Shown in pieces: positions 27,659-34,502 of a stretch of DNA of 64,000 nt. Below the pieces are notes generated by a model, which worked only from the letters and a program-made list of their open reading frames with translations, ran no database searches and was not told where the DNA came from. The position numbers were made by a program, and so were the translations under genes. Position 1 is the first letter of the stretch; the number at the start of each line of letters is the position of its first letter. This DNA is from an uncultured Oscillospiraceae bacterium. Lineage in GTDB: Bacteria; Bacillota; Clostridia; Oscillospirales; Acutalibacteraceae. The stretch spans positions 51,401 through 115,400 of the forward strand of contig CABUNG010000004.1 in NCBI GenBank assembly GCA_902492895.1. The letters run 5' to 3'.

Positions 27659-28076
27659 GCGGGAAAAACCGGCCGGTTTCGAGTTTGCGGCGGAAAAAGC
27701 GGTAAAGAGGCATGGCGGTCGCGCTCAGGAAGCCCCACAGAACGGTGTACAGCAGGCAGACCTGGCCGCTCAAATTGAACGGCATCTCGCTGTAATCCCA
27801 GACGTTCAGCTTCAGACGGAGGTTGAACAGACAGCCGCTGACGTACTCCACCGCCGTCACCGCCAGAGAACACAGCGCGCATTTGCGAGCCATGTTCCAT
27901 TTCTGAAAATGACTGCCGATTTTGCCGATCAGGTGAAAGCAGGTCCCGCCGACGATGAACATGGACCAGTGGGTATAGCCTCTCCAGAAGATTTCGATCA
28001 GGTTGTAGACGCCCCCGCCGATGCAAAACAGGCCGAGACTGCATTTGGTTTCGGTCGCGAGTTGTTTGACGCTCAT
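27636..28076 (-). CDS. Putative ABC-transporter type IV (CmpB family) membrane protein
   Basis: A 146-residue protein with four predicted helices. The motif NLSGQVCLLYTVLWGFLS near residue 105 is the hallmark of the family named ABC_trans_CmpB in Pfam, widespread in Clostridia. Despite the name, no ATPase partner is nearby and transport has not been shown to my knowledge. GGAGGAG is 10 bases before the ATG at 28076. The gene ends inside nth on the other strand. Confidence 0.82.
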   Translation of the reverse strand: MSVKQLATETKCSLGLFCIGGGVYNLIEIFWRGYTHWSMFIVGGTCFHLIGKIGSHFQKWNMARKCALCSLAVTAVEYVSGCLFNLRLKLNVWDYSEMPFNLSGQVCLLYTVLWGFLSATAMPLYRFFRRKLETGRFFPLTNALES

Positions 28077-28142
28077 GAAATTTGTCTCCTCCAACATATC
28101 CGGGCTTGTTTTCAGTATTGCCCGGGAAATACGGAGGATTCC

Positions 28143-28169
28143 ATGAAAAAGGTGGAACGGCACATGTAA
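28143..28169 (+). CDS. Possible 8-codon leader ORF
   Basis: ATG followed by seven codons and TAA, reading MKKVERHM, with a perfect GGAGG six bases upstream. Its last codons form the 5' arm of the 17-bp hairpin at 28156-28195. Such a layout is seen in attenuators, but no downstream plus-strand gene exists, so it may also be a decayed gene start. Low confidence that it is functional. Confidence 0.25.
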   Translation: MKKVERHM

Positions 28170-28200
28170 AGCCAGATTGCTTTACATGTGCCGTTTTATT
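28156..28200 (+). terminator. Strong terminator hairpin
   Basis: A perfect 17-bp stem (28156-28172 with 28179-28195), a 6-base loop and TTTTATT on the plus strand. It ends a transcript that would start between the CmpB-family gene and the hairpin. Confidence 0.75.
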
Positions 28201-28203
28201 GAT

Positions 28204-28455
28204 TCAGCCGAAATCGTGACAGCAGCTGAAATTCAGGCCATATTCTTCAAAAGTAGAAACGATCTCTTCCACAATATCGGAATCCGAGAGACCGGGAAGA
28301 AAAGCTGGATGTTTGTCAGCATAACGACGGCATCCCGTTCTGCCAGCTGCCGGACGGTTTCCCCGAATAAGCTGTCATTTTTCAAGCAGTCGAACCGCTG
28401 CATATCCCATCTCATAATCGAGCAATTCTTCCGCAAAGGGCGGAGTTTGATCCAA
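28204..28455 (-). pseudogene. Decayed small gene of unknown family
   Basis: From a TTG at 28455, preceded by GGGAGG, the frame reads protein-like sequence (PFAEELLDYEMGYAAVRLLEK) to a TGA at 28377. The neighbouring frame continues well (KNDSLFGETVRQLAERDAVV), then the first frame resumes with HPAFLPGLSDSDIVEEIVSTFEEYGL to a stop at 28204. Two compensating frameshifts in about 250 bases suggest a broken gene of about 84 residues. The alternative single-frame minus ORF (95 residues) captures only the middle part. I do not recognise the family. Confidence 0.5.
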
Positions 28456-28503
28456 CTTTCCTCCCTTGTAGCCACTCGCCTGGCGAGTGGGTTTCTTTCA
28501 TAC

Positions 28504-28535
28504 AAAAAGCCGTCTGCCAAGTGCAGACGGCTTTT
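28504..28535 (-). terminator. Terminator after nrdR
   Basis: AAAAGCCGTCTGC/GCAGACGGCTTTTT stem with T tail on the minus strand, 8 bases past the nrdR stop; also T-rich on the plus strand. Confidence 0.85.
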
Positions 28536-28542
28536 CTCTCCC

Positions 28543-29001
28543 CTAATCCTTATCCCCTAGGAGAGTATTGATCGCTTCATGAAATGAATTGATATCCTTG
28601 AACTGCCGATAGACAGATGCAAACCGTACATAAGCCACTTCATCGATTTCCTTGAGCTTGTCCATGGCGTATTCCCCGATCACCATGGCCGAGACTTCCC
28701 TATCAAGAGAGTTCTGCAGCTGTACCTCAATATCGTCCACAGCTTTTTCCAGAGTTTCGATCGATACCGGACGCTTCTCGCAAGCTCTAAGCATCCCATT
28801 AAACAATTTATTTCGATCGAACAATTCCCGCGATTTATCCCGTTTCACAACGATAATGGGTAAATTCTCAACGGCCTCATATGTTGTAAAGCGCTTTGCA
28901 CAGTTCAGGCATTCGCGCCGCCGCCGGATACGGGAATCCTCATCGGTTGGACGGGAATCGATGACCTTGCTTTCCGCATAACCGCAATAAGGGCATTTCA
29001 T
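28543..29001 (-). CDS. nrdR: Ribonucleotide reductase repressor NrdR
   Basis: A 152-residue regulator. The N-terminal zinc ribbon MKCPYCGYAESKVIDSRP followed by RRRRECLNCAKRFTTYE carries the four cysteines. The ATP-cone (about residues 48-140) has the usual VVKRDKSRELFDRNKL and EVSAMVIGEYAMDKLKEIDEVAYVRFASVYR. It senses dATP/ATP and represses ribonucleotide reductase genes. No NrdR boxes or reductase genes are visible in the window. Length and motifs are fully typical. Confidence 0.97.
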   Translation of the reverse strand: MKCPYCGYAESKVIDSRPTDEDSRIRRRRECLNCAKRFTTYEAVENLPIIVVKRDKSRELFDRNKLFNGMLRACEKRPVSIETLEKAVDDIEVQLQNSLDREVSAMVIGEYAMDKLKEIDEVAYVRFASVYRQFKDINSFHEAINTLLGDKD

Positions 29002-29114
29002 TGACGATCACCTCTGGCAAAAATCCACACACATCAATTGTAAGACGTAATTACTCCGGATTGCCTTTGGATGATTATACCATAACTGGATGTCTATTAG
29101 CAAGGTTTAATTTA

Positions 29115-29375
29115 TCAAAAAGATAGGCCGTAAACCTCGCCAAGATAACTGTCTACAAGAATCAATAAATCGTCCGGATCCACACTGTTTCCCTTCAATT
29201 TCTCGCCAAAGCCCGCCACCACGTCGCGGTTGCTGTCCAGATCGGGAATTGTCACGATCGGATGACCAAGAAAAATCAGCTTCAAGGTATAGGTTCCGAT
29301 CTCCTCTGCTCCCTCTGAGCCGCAGATGCCAGCTTCTATTTCGTAGTCGTCGACGCTTGCGATCACCAATTCCAT
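29115..29375 (-). CDS. Small hypothetical protein
   Basis: An 86-residue acidic protein (MELVIASVDDYEIEAGIC...), with no signal peptide or helix long enough to be a membrane segment. I do not recognise a family. The longer frame to 29495 is rejected because a good sigma-A promoter (29419-29447) lies inside it and GGGGAAGAGG precedes the ATG at 29375. Monocistronic, between nrdR and the isomerase-like gene. Confidence 0.6.
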   Translation of the reverse strand: MELVIASVDDYEIEAGICGSEGAEEIGTYTLKLIFLGHPIVTIPDLDSNRDVVAGFGEKLKGNSVDPDDLLILVDSYLGEVYGLSF

Positions 29376-29418
29376 TCCTCTTCCCCGTCGAAATTTGTGT
29401 GTGATTTTCACCGCAACT

Positions 29419-29447
29419 AAAATAGCATTTTGCCGTATGCTTGTCAA
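29419..29447 (-). promoter_or_regulatory. Sigma-A promoter of the small hypothetical gene
   Basis: TTGACA (29442-29447), 17-base spacer, TATTTT (29419-29424) on the minus strand, about 45 bases before the start codon. Confidence 0.75.
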
Positions 29448-29559
29448 TGTTAATCCGCCTCCGAACCTATATTCGCTCACAAGCACCAAATTCATCGGGA
29501 TATTTGAGGACTATTAACCAAAAAACATTATTTTTTCGAGCTTGAAATGTTTATGTTTT

Positions 29560-30351
29560 TCACATTCTCGCTCTTTTAATCTTCTCCAAAAATCGGCGGC
29601 TTTCCACCAGATCTTGTGGCTTCTCAAAATTCTGCCGATATAATTCCACAATAAGTGCACCGTTATACTGCTGTGTGTTCAGGGTATCTATCAGGTGCCC
29701 AAAATCGGTCTCCCCAAGGCCGGGAGGCAGGCAATCCTGTGCGGCGTTGTGATCACTCACATGGACGTGCACGATCCGGTCCCCCATCGCCTCCATGACT
29801 GCGTCAAGTGTATGGCCGCTTCGCAGGGCCTGCTTGAGGTCCAGAACAAAATGCGCCTTTTCCCCCAGCCGGTCCCGCATAGCCCGCAGATAGGCATTAT
29901 CAGAGGAACGAAAACGCACCACATTCTCTTGTGCAAGAATCACACCATACTCCCGGCCAAGATCATACAGCTGCTCGAACCGATCGATGGCTTCCTCCTG
30001 CGGGAGTACGCTTTCCAACCGGTCGCCGTGCATGACGACGTACTGTGCGCCCAAGGCCGCCGCCGTTTCGAAGAAACGGGCATAGAGTTTTTTTCCATCT
30101 TCAAACCGCCTTTTATACGCGGAATACAGGAGAAACGGTTCGTTTCCGGAGATATAGGGATGCAGGGACAGGATGCGCGCCCCGGCCGCGTCCGTCTGTT
30201 CCCGCATGCGCTGTATATAGCGGGGATCCAATTCCGATTCGGTATTGATAAACACTTCCAGAGTGTGAAACCCCAAGTCCAGCAGCGTATTAAGCGCGTT
30301 CTCGGTCAAATCCGGGTAAAAATTGGCCGTCGACGCTCCGATTTCGATCAT
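29560..30351 (-). CDS. Sugar phosphate isomerase/epimerase-like TIM-barrel protein
   Basis: A 263-residue protein of the xylose isomerase-like (AP endonuclease 2) TIM-barrel superfamily. Metal-binding landmarks are HPY near residue 48, a VVMHGDR strand, a Glu in ILAQENVV, a DLKQALRSGH strand and HVHVSDHN. These are spaced as in inosose dehydratase/epimerase relatives. Substrate is not predictable. GGAAAGGACGG precedes the ATG at 30351, and seven upstream codons were removed. Confidence 0.88.
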   Translation of the reverse strand: MIEIGASTANFYPDLTENALNTLLDLGFHTLEVFINTESELDPRYIQRMREQTDAAGARILSLHPYISGNEPFLLYSAYKRRFEDGKKLYARFFETAAALGAQYVVMHGDRLESVLPQEEAIDRFEQLYDLGREYGVILAQENVVRFRSSDNAYLRAMRDRLGEKAHFVLDLKQALRSGHTLDAVMEAMGDRIVHVHVSDHNAAQDCLPPGLGETDFGHLIDTLNTQQYNGALIVELYRQNFEKPQDLVESRRFLEKIKRARM

Positions 30352-30494
30352 AATCCGTCCTTTCCATGGCAAATCTTGTCCGTTGAGACGCCGCGATTTC
30401 CATGTTACAATGAGATTAACGACAGAAGGATTCTTTTCACATCCTTAGTATACCATTGTACACCGCGAAAGAAAAGGGGAAGGAGCTGGCAGCC

Positions 30495-30782
30495 ATGAAA
30501 GGCTGGAAATCTTGTATGGCTTTTATCCGGGAACAGGTGAGGGCCTTTCATCGGTTTTCCCGTCATATCTTATGCGGGACCCTGCAGCTGACCGCTGTTC
30601 TGTATCTCGCCGCCGGCATTACATACCGGATCGCCCCCTATGTTCCGGATCCCTTCCTCGCATGGAACTATTCGGATGCATTTTTATCGGTTGCACCGGC
30701 TGCGCTGGCCAGCGGCATCATCGCCGCTTTGATCAGCGATTTGGTTCTTCGCAAAAGCGATTCGGAGAAAAAGGATCACTGA
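30495..30782 (+). CDS. Small hypothetical membrane protein
   Basis: A 95-residue protein with two hydrophobic segments (TLQLTAVLYLAAGITYRIA and FLSVAPAALASGIIAALISDLVL) and a charged C-terminal tail. AAGGAG lies about 10 bases before the ATG at 30495. I do not recognise the family. It is divergent from the isomerase-like gene and ends before a strong terminator. Confidence 0.65.
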   Translation: MKGWKSCMAFIREQVRAFHRFSRHILCGTLQLTAVLYLAAGITYRIAPYVPDPFLAWNYSDAFLSVAPAALASGIIAALISDLVLRKSDSEKKDH

Positions 30783-30822
30783 AGCGCGATAGACGGCATA
30801 TCACTCAATAGAAGCTAAAGGA

Positions 30823-30862
30823 AACCCCCTCGGCCATTCCGGCCGAGGGGGTTCAGCATTTT
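30823..30862 (+). terminator. Bidirectional terminator
   Basis: A perfect 13-bp stem (30823-30835 with 30841-30853). T-rich sequence follows on the plus strand, and TTTCCTTT follows on the minus strand. It could end both the small membrane-protein transcript and the minus-strand RNA that starts near 31486. Confidence 0.85.
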
Positions 30863-31363
30863 TATTCGGGCTTCTCATATGAAGCCGACGATCTAAAACA
30901 TGGGACCCACCTTTTTAATCTTTTTTACGACCCTTTGCAAAGAAACGGATTGATCACCGCCTTGCTGTTCCGCTTTGGCCTTGTTCATCCTTACAGGATT
31001 CGGCCCGGCGGGCGGTCTTTACATCATGGGACTCACCTTTTCATTCGATATTCCGCATAGGACACCGCTCCTGCGGGATATGCGGGGAACCGCGGTATAC
31101 GCGATCTATATGAATATTCACTTTGACCCGTGGGAATCTATTAAGGAAAAAGCATCACGCATTTTCGAAGTCGTTAGTTCCGGAGCATCCGTTCCGGCCT
31201 AAGCTTCCGATCCCACGAGAGTGGTCTTTAGGAATTTCCCAGGTCTAATCGATTCACAATCGGGTAGGATTTCCTCTCGGTCGATGCAAAAACCGCGGTT
31301 CTCCGCGCCTATATTTCTGCGATGCCAAGTGGTGAACCCTCACTTCTGCCTGCTCGGAATTTC

Positions 31364-31432
31364 CTAGAAGGCCGGCCCGCAGAGGGCTGTCCCCTGCCGG
31401 GCTTCAGACTGTGCGTCACCGTCGCTGTACAT
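31364..31432 (-). CDS. Possible 22-residue ORF at the 5' end of the RNA
   Basis: ATG at 31432 preceded by AAAGGGG at a good distance and followed by 22 codons (MYSDGDAQSEARQGTALCGP..) to TAG. The other two copies of the same ribosome-site-like element are followed by ATG and an almost immediate stop. The resemblance to a start region may therefore be chance within an RNA motif. Low confidence. Confidence 0.25.
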   Translation of the reverse strand: MYSDGDAQSEARQGTALCGPAF

Positions 31433-31491
31433 GGGACTCACCCCTTTCATCGATTCTCGACTCGTTTTCTCTTCTCTTTTCTGTGTCTATA

Positions 31492-31520
31492 GTATAGCAT
31501 CCCGATTGTGAATTGTCAAT
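31492..31520 (-). promoter_or_regulatory. Near-consensus sigma-A promoter of the candidate RNA
   Basis: TTGACA (31515-31520), 17-base spacer, TATACT (31492-31497) on the minus strand. Among the strongest promoters in the window, as expected for a stable RNA. Confidence 0.88.
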
Positions 31521-31588
31521 AGATTCTTTATGAATAATCTATGAAGCGTTGTGAATTTCTGCCGGATCGATTTTCCTGCCCAACCATC

Positions 31589-31617
31589 TTGACGAACTCG
31601 TCGGAAGAGGGTATGAT
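31589..31617 (+). promoter_or_regulatory. Sigma-A promoter of the DUF1292 gene
   Basis: TTGACG (31589-31594), 17-base spacer, TATGAT (31612-31617), about 50 bases before the start codon of the DUF1292 gene. Confidence 0.85.
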
Positions 31618-31670
31618 AAAGGGGAGGATGAACAAAAAGCGCGGCTCAGCCGCAGGATGGAGCAAAGAAA

Positions 31671-31985
31671 ATGGCCGACGAATACGGAGCCGATCTCGTC
31701 ACCGTTATGGATGACGAAGGACACGAACATCAATTTGAACTGGTGGACGCCATTGAAACCGACGACGGCCGCTATGTCGCCCTCCTTCCCGTTTATGACG
31801 ATCCGTCCGAGCTTGTGGACGGCGACGGGGAACTCATCATTCTGGAGGTGCAGGAGGAGGACGGTGAAGAGATCCTGGTGCCGATCGAGGACGAGGACAC
31901 CTTCGACGAAATTGCCGGCCTGTTCGAAGAGCGCCTTTCCGATCTGTACGAAATCGAGGAAATGGAACCCACCGATCTAAACTGA
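31671..31985 (+). CDS. DUF1292 domain protein (YrzB-like)
   Basis: A 104-residue very acidic protein. The DUF1292 pattern covers residues 9-90: VTVMDDEGHEHQFELVDAIE, YVALLPVYD, LIILEVQEEDGEEILVPIEDEDTFDEIAGLFEERL. The family is common in Firmicutes, where YrzB is encoded with the yrzL/yrrK genes; its role is not established. GGATGGAG precedes the ATG. The stop is a few bases before the probable 6S RNA, so both might be on one primary transcript. Confidence 0.92.
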   Translation: MADEYGADLVTVMDDEGHEHQFELVDAIETDDGRYVALLPVYDDPSELVDGDGELIILEVQEEDGEEILVPIEDEDTFDEIAGLFEERLSDLYEIEEMEPTDLN

Positions 31986-31987
31986 GC

Positions 31988-32178
31988 GCGTATCCTGCCC
32001 TGTGCGTGGACCGCTGCCTTTTAACCCTACTACAGATGTGTTTCGGGAGCTGAGCTCCGGAAGCGGATTGCAGACCTCCCCACTCGTGGGAAGAAGGGAG
32101 CGTGAACCTTCCGGGCGGCGCCCACCTGCTAGATATAGTAGCAGGTTATCCAGGCAGCAATACGGCAGGGCGGGGCTA
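31988..32178 (+). ncRNA. ssrS: Probable 6S RNA
   Basis: About 190 bases fold into one long interrupted rod, as 6S RNA does. The ends pair (CCTGCCCTG near 31994 with CAGGGCGGGG near 32166), then GCTGCC (32023-32028) pairs with GGCAGC (32153-32158). Beyond an open central region, CTCCGGAAG pairs with CTTCCGGG towards a terminal arm. The 3' side of the bubble holds an 8-bp hairpin (ACCTGCTA/TAGCAGGT, 32124-32146), a known feature of Firmicutes 6S RNAs. A terminator follows. 6S RNA sequesters sigma-A RNA polymerase. Assignment rests on shape, not on a covariance search. Confidence 0.6.
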
Positions 32179-32190
32179 TTATTTACAGGT

Positions 32191-32230
32191 AACCGGACCT
32201 ATCGCTTCGGCGGCAGGTCCGGTTTTCCGT
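32191..32230 (+). terminator. Terminator after the probable 6S RNA
   Basis: ACCGGACCT (32192-32200) pairs with AGGTCCGGT (32215-32223), followed by a T-rich tail. Confidence 0.8.
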
Positions 32231-32297
32231 TTTCTGTGAATTTTGTCCTCCTCCCCCGCTGAACCCGATCGGGAGTTCCCCATACGAAAGTCCCGGA

Positions 32298-33239
32298 TCA
32301 CGGTTCCGCGCACTCCTCCGGCCCCTTATCGTCCCGCAAACCTTTGAACACCGCATGGCGCAGCCCGCCGCTTGCCGTCCGTTCCATATACTTGACCGTG
32401 CAGACCAGCTCAGGCCGTATCCACTCGGCCTCTTCATGGTTGGGGGGCACAGCGAAAGGCGGCCCCTCCGCCCGCGGATGGGAGGCAATGACGCGAAAGG
32501 TGCGGCCGCCGACGCCGAGCGTGACATGGCCCTTATAGATGAGCGCCCCGTCCCGATACTGTCCGAGAACCAGGCTGATCATCCCGTTTTCTTTAGGGAG
32601 CCAGCCGCAGACCACGAAATCGTCGTCGAGCAGGTTTTTGATTTTGATCCAGTCCTTTGTCCGTTTTCCCTGGACATACACGCTGTCCCGCCGCTTGGCC
32701 ACAACGCCCTCCAGCCCCAGCTTCGCCGCCTGCTCGTACAGCGCGATTCCCTTCTCCTCCACGTAGCGGGATACGGCAAACCGGGCCTCTTCGGATTTCA
32801 CCGTCCCCTGCAGCAGCTTTTTCCGTTCCATCAGCGGCCGGTCCATCACCGGATCCGAACCGAGCACCAGAATATCAAACGCCACAAAGCTGGCCGGATA
32901 TTGTCTGGCGGCAAGATCGATCCGAATCCGGTTCGACATGAGAGAGCGGCGCTGTATGGTGCTGAAATCCGGCTTTCCATCCACCAGGCAGAACAGCTCT
33001 CCGTCCAGGATGCATCGTTTCTTCACGTGCCGATGAAGCTCCGACAGCTCCGGAACCTTGGACAGCATTTTCAATTGCCGTTTGTTGATGAGTTCCGTCC
33101 CGGTTTTCGGATCGAGATAGGCGATGCATCGTTCCCCGTCCAGTTTCAATTCGTAGATATAGTCCGGGTCGTCGAACGCTTCCCCGTCCGCGCCGATCAG
33201 CATAGGGCGGATCGACCGGTCTGCAAACAGGTCGCTCAT
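32298..33239 (-). CDS. ligD: ATP-dependent DNA ligase (LigD ligase-domain type)
   Basis: A 313-residue stand-alone ligase. Motif I is ELKLDGERC with the AMP-accepting Lys near residue 32. Later nucleotidyltransferase motifs include CILDGELFC (III), FVAFDILVL, GLEGVVAKR (IV) and DWIKIKN (V). An OB-fold domain follows with GHVTLGVGGRTF. The polymerase and nuclease domains of mycobacterial LigD are absent. Its start overlaps the ku stop by 4 bases, so they form one operon for non-homologous end joining. Confidence 0.93.
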   Translation of the reverse strand: MSDLFADRSIRPMLIGADGEAFDDPDYIYELKLDGERCIAYLDPKTGTELINKRQLKMLSKVPELSELHRHVKKRCILDGELFCLVDGKPDFSTIQRRSLMSNRIRIDLAARQYPASFVAFDILVLGSDPVMDRPLMERKKLLQGTVKSEEARFAVSRYVEEKGIALYEQAAKLGLEGVVAKRRDSVYVQGKRTKDWIKIKNLLDDDFVVCGWLPKENGMISLVLGQYRDGALIYKGHVTLGVGGRTFRVIASHPRAEGPPFAVPPNHEEAEWIRPELVCTVKYMERTASGGLRHAVFKGLRDDKGPEECAEP

Positions 33240-34054
33240 GCGGTTTCCGCTTTCTTACGCGATGTCCGTTTCTTTTTCGGCGGCGTTGGGCTGTCCTCCT
33301 GCAGGTGCTGGATGCTCGCCTGCAGCGCCTCCATCAAATTGATGACATTGGACGGCTTTTCGGAGGCGGGCGCCACGATCTCCCTCCCCTGAATTTTCTG
33401 CTCGATGAGCTCCCGCAGCCGCGCCTGATACTCGTCATGATAAAGTTCCGGCTCGAAAGCTCGGTCCATGGAGCTGATCAGCGCTTTCGCCATGGTGAGT
33501 TCCGCCTCGTTTACCTCGATATGCGGCACTTCCTTGGGCAGCTCCTTGATCTCATCCGCGAAAAACATCGTCTCAATCAGGATGCCTTCGCTGGTGGGCA
33601 GAATCGTCAGCAGCTTCTCCCCGTTTCCCATTACGGTTTTGGCGATGGCCACCTTGTTTTCCTGTTTCATGGCCTGACGCAGCAGTTCAAACGCTTTTTC
33701 CCCGCCTTTTTCCGGAACAGCATGATAGGTTTTATCATAATAGATCGGGCGGATCGCGGCCAAATCCGTAAAGTGCAGGATCTGGATCGATTTGTCCTTT
33801 TCGGTCTTGATTTTTTCAAATTCCTCATCGGAGACGGTCACATATTTACCGTCTTCATACTCGAACCCCTTGATGATATCCTTCGTCCCGACTTCCTGGC
33901 CGCAGGACGCGCAGACCTTCTTGTACCGGACGCGGCTCATATCCTCTTTGCAAAGCTGATTGAAATGGATGTCGTTGTCCTGCGTCGCGGTATGGAGCGC
34001 GACTGGAATATGCACCAATCCGAAACTGATAGCCCCCTTATGTGCTGCCGGCAT
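33236..34054 (-). CDS. ku: Non-homologous end joining protein Ku
   Basis: A 272-residue bacterial Ku. The start KGAISFGLVHIPVALHTAT is the invariant family opening, followed by a C-x2-C pair (VCASCGQ) and DIIKGFEYEDGKYVTVSDEE. The Ku bridge region includes FTDLAAIRPIYYDKTYH. A basic Lys-rich tail (PPKKKRTSRKKAET), common in Ku, contributes to DNA binding. It forms a ring on broken DNA ends and recruits the ligase encoded downstream. AAGGGGG precedes the ATG. Confidence 0.96.
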   Translation of the reverse strand: MPAAHKGAISFGLVHIPVALHTATQDNDIHFNQLCKEDMSRVRYKKVCASCGQEVGTKDIIKGFEYEDGKYVTVSDEEFEKIKTEKDKSIQILHFTDLAAIRPIYYDKTYHAVPEKGGEKAFELLRQAMKQENKVAIAKTVMGNGEKLLTILPTSEGILIETMFFADEIKELPKEVPHIEVNEAELTMAKALISSMDRAFEPELYHDEYQARLRELIEQKIQGREIVAPASEKPSNVINLMEALQASIQHLQEDSPTPPKKKRTSRKKAETA

Positions 34055-34144
34055 GGTAAAACCCCCTTGATTTTTGAGTTAGTATACCCACATCCGACAA
34101 AAATACCGTTCCATACGATCGTCTCTGCCACGTTCGACCTGGCG

Positions 34145-34276
34145 TAAGACATCAAGATCAGGTCTCGGCCCTCAAAGAAGTTTACAGTAGCCAAGCCTTG
34201 CGGATTCGTGAAAACGGTTGGCAAAATACAAACAGCCGGGAGCATCCACTAAGGGTGCCCCCGGTTGTCTTTTTGC
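34145..34276 (+). repeat. Fossil 3' end of a repeated coiled-coil gene with its terminator
   Basis: About 125 bases closely resemble 56041-56165: a degenerate protein tail (ATCAAGATC...CGGCCCT..AAGAAGT), a shared untranslated stretch (GATTCGTGAAA...GGTTGGCAAAATA) and a terminator hairpin (34231-34270). Only the end of the gene remains here, out of frame. The 450 bases between ku and the next gene otherwise hold AT-rich sequence with the promoter region of that gene. Confidence 0.6.
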
Positions 34277-34502
34277 CCGCTCACTCCTTCAGATCGGTCT
34301 TGGCACTAAATTATAATATATATTCACAAATACAACTATATCAACATCAATGATATTTTAAATTTATCTAATATGTGTGTATTATTTTTGTAAATATATG
34401 GTACTATTATATGTATAAGAGGGAAATTCAAGCGGTTTTGGAGGTGATACTGTTACAAGAAATGCCGGATCCACAAATCGTTTATAAAGGAGGATGTGTC
34501 TC

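Larger units (their letters stand above)
30823..31486 (-). ncRNA. Candidate large structured non-coding RNA (about 660 nt)
   Basis: A stretch of about 880 bases has no convincing protein gene, yet carries a near-perfect minus-strand promoter (31492-31520) and a terminator hairpin at 30823-30853. Minus-strand hairpins visible by eye include GCCC-GCAG/CTGC-GGGC (31374-31402), AAGTG/CACTT, CGCGG-AGAA-CCGCG, CGATT-GTG-AATCG, CCGGA/TCCGG, ATCCT-GTA-AGGAT, ACCGCC/GGCGGT (31011-31016 with 30956-30961) and GGCTTC/GAAGCC. Two copies of GGAAATTCC, near 31360 and 31230, could close a multibranch domain. The element GGTGRGTCCCATG occurs three times (near 31430, 31026 and 30900). It does not match SRP, RNase P or tmRNA by their conserved cores. 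Family unassigned. Confidence 0.55.

Noticed and set aside
28474..28492. CCACTCGCC/GGCGAGTGG palindrome as an operator
   Set aside because: It lies beside the ribosome site of a decayed gene and is followed by T-rich sequence, so a remnant terminator is as likely; nothing supports an operator.
30975..31202. 75-residue plus-strand ORF beginning at a TTG
   Set aside because: No ribosome site, no recognisable family, and it lies across the strong hairpins of the candidate minus-strand RNA.
34494..34502. Upstream ATG of the secreted modular protein
   Set aside because: It overlaps the AGGAGG ribosome site; the ATG at 34503 has correct spacing and gives a normal signal peptide.
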